A stretch of 7,366 nucleotides of DNA from Candidatus Stahliibacteriota bacterium. GTDB taxonomy: Bacteria; Hydrothermota; Tepidihabitantia; B3-TA06. A program made the translations under genes and the position numbers. Where the stretch lies: positions 1 to 7,366 of the forward strand of contig DAOVCF010000097.1 of the NCBI GenBank assembly GCA_030670165.1. The letters are read 5' to 3'. The notes below the pieces were generated by a model. That model was not told the DNA's origin. It saw only the letters and a list, made by a program, of their open reading frames with translations, and ran no database searches. Shown here one piece after another: positions 6,473-7,366 of the stretch. Every line of letters starts with the position of its first letter. The stretch's first letter is position 1.

Positions 6473-6501
6473 GAGGCGCAGCCTGAAGCTGCGCCTCTTT
6501 T
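6473..6501 (+). terminator. Intrinsic terminator of the small-protein operon
   Basis: GAGGCGCAGC (6473-6482) and GCTGCGCCTC (6488-6497) form a perfect 10-bp GC-rich stem with a 5-nt loop (CTGAA), followed by TTTT. The U-tract is short but the stem is very stable. On the opposite strand no U-run follows the stem, so it serves the rightward operon and not the convergent gene. Confidence 0.85.
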
Positions 6502-6541
6502 CACCCTAAAAAATCAGCGATTAATGGCCTGAGCTTTTGGA

Positions 6542-7366
6542 TCAAGCAGAAGGTGGAAGAAACCGTCGGCGACCAAAGGTATACAATCGAGATTTTCTAT
6601 GCGTTCCTATCCCTTGCTCTTTCAGCTTCATCATCGCTGCTATAAGCGCGTCAGGGAAGTGGTCGTCCTTCTTGACGATGTGGCCCTGAGCATCCCGCCG
6701 CCAGGTGCGAAGCTGACGGATAAGGGTAGTATGGCGCTCAGGGATGCGAATCCGTCCCTTCTCGAAGAGGTAGGAGAGGATGGACACCCCCTCTTCCTTG
6801 AAACTGACGAACGGCACACCAAGTGTTTCTGAGGAAGGTGCGGATGCGCCGCCAGCTGGCGGACGGCCCCATACCGCAAAGCCCTCATCCCTGAGCCGTG
6901 AGTTCTCGAAAGGATGAGAGGAATCCGCGTAAACCTCCCTGAGACCGAAGCGCTCCCTGAGTTCCTTTAGACGGCTAACGATCGCGTCAACTCCCTGCCG
7001 GTGAAACGCCTCGGTATGAAGCACATAGACATTATCACCCGACAATCCGAGAACGACCACCGCGGTCATCCCTGCAAACCCCCAGTCAATCCCGTAACAC
7101 CCGTAACACGCCTCCCACCCTTCGCTCACCTCCTGATCTTTAACGATAGCTCTGTCAATCGCCTGGGGATCGATAACACAGCCTGCGGATGCGGGCCGCA
7201 TACCAATCACCTCAACCTCGAACGTCTCACGGTTCGTATCCCGCCACTCGCCCACTATCTCGTCTATATCTATCCAGCCTTGCGAATCCTTGGCTTTCCC
7301 TTTGCAGTATCGTTCCCTGAACTCATTGACAGGACACGACTTGCACTCATAAGGACAGGGTTTGGC
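6542..7366 (-). CDS. Phage-type terminase large subunit, C-terminal nuclease part (cut at right edge)
   Basis: The minus strand is open from the right edge to a TGA at 6544-6542, giving 274 residues without a start in view; an internal GTG at 7255 is not the start, because coding continues upstream in frame. After GIDWG, the pattern is that of the RNase H-like nuclease domain of terminase large subunits, which cuts concatemeric phage DNA during head filling: Asp94 (GIDWG), Asp148 (YADSSHP) and the pair Asp235/Asp239 (KKDDHFPDALIAAMM) are the likely metal ligands. The preceding part, ending DIDEIVGEWRDTNRETFEVE, is the usual linker after the ATPase motor, which would lie beyond the window. The first 21 visible residues hold four cysteines (CPYECKSC then C21), a possible zinc knuckle. 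No frameshift is seen, so the visible part is intact. It may belong to a prophage, a gene transfer agent or an isolated remnant. It is convergent with the small-protein operon. Confidence 0.8.
   Translation of the reverse strand, partial: AKPCPYECKSCPVNEFRERYCKGKAKDSQGWIDIDEIVGEWRDTNRETFEVEVIGMRPASAGCVIDPQAIDRAIVKDQEVSEGWEACYGCYGIDWGFAGMTAVVVLGLSGDNVYVLHTEAFHRQGVDAIVSRLKELRERFGLREVYADSSHPFENSRLRDEGFAVWGRPPAGGASAPSSETLGVPFVSFKEEGVSILSYLFEKGRIRIPERHTTLIRQLRTWRRDAQGHIVKKDDHFPDALIAAMMKLKEQGIGTHRKSRLYTFGRRRFLPPSA

Noticed and set aside
6599..6832. Plus-strand open frame opposite the terminase
   Set aside because: It is a shadow of the conserved nuclease domain on the minus strand, with no ribosome site or domain.
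662..7366. An Avs-like anti-phage system in which the STAND-type protein senses the neighbouring terminase
   Set aside because: Avs proteins detect terminases of invading phages through large C-terminal repeat arrays fused to nuclease-type effectors. Here the output is a sigma-54 activator and the P-loop lysine is missing. Adjacency alone does not support it.

Overview
The window is bacterial. It is dominated by one very long gene (662-5647) for a 1661-residue one-protein signalling device: a Ser/Thr kinase, a STAND/AAA-like ATPase, a long TPR array, a GAF domain, a sigma-54 AAA+ activator and a Fis-type helix-turn-helix. Promoters with good -35/-10 boxes, strong Shine-Dalgarno sites, a sigma-54 promoter and an intrinsic terminator are all readable. 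Giant kinase/TPR/GAF fusions of this kind occur in signalling-rich bacteria (myxobacteria, planctomycetes, cyanobacteria, several uncultured candidate phyla). The lineage cannot be fixed from this sequence, and the phylum is left open.

Layout. 1-413 (minus) is the N-terminal part of a TPR protein that runs off the left edge. 414-661 is a divergent control region. It holds a near-consensus promoter for the TPR gene, with a 23-bp near-palindrome over its -10 box, and a promoter for the kinase-activator placed so that transcription should begin at its ATG (a leaderless mRNA). 662-5647 is the kinase-activator. 5648-5884 is a regulatory gap with two matching 18-bp inverted repeats (candidate enhancers), a possible IHF-type site and a well-matched -24/-12 sigma-54 promoter. 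5885-6106 encodes a 73-residue protein with a signal peptide and a proline-rich tail. 6154-6447 encodes a 97-residue protein I do not recognise. A strong terminator follows at 6473-6501. 6542-7366 (minus, convergent, cut by the right edge) is the C-terminal part of a phage-type terminase large subunit.

How the parts may work together (inference). The big protein has the two things needed to fire a sigma-54 promoter: a complete AAA+ activator core and a DNA-binding domain. The first sigma-54 promoter downstream of it has two dyads at enhancer distance and drives a secreted small protein plus a small partner. The simplest reading is a compact sensor-to-secreted-peptide circuit in which kinase, ATPase, TPR and GAF domains gate activation. 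The signal, the role of the peptide, and any link to the divergent TPR gene or the terminase are unknown.
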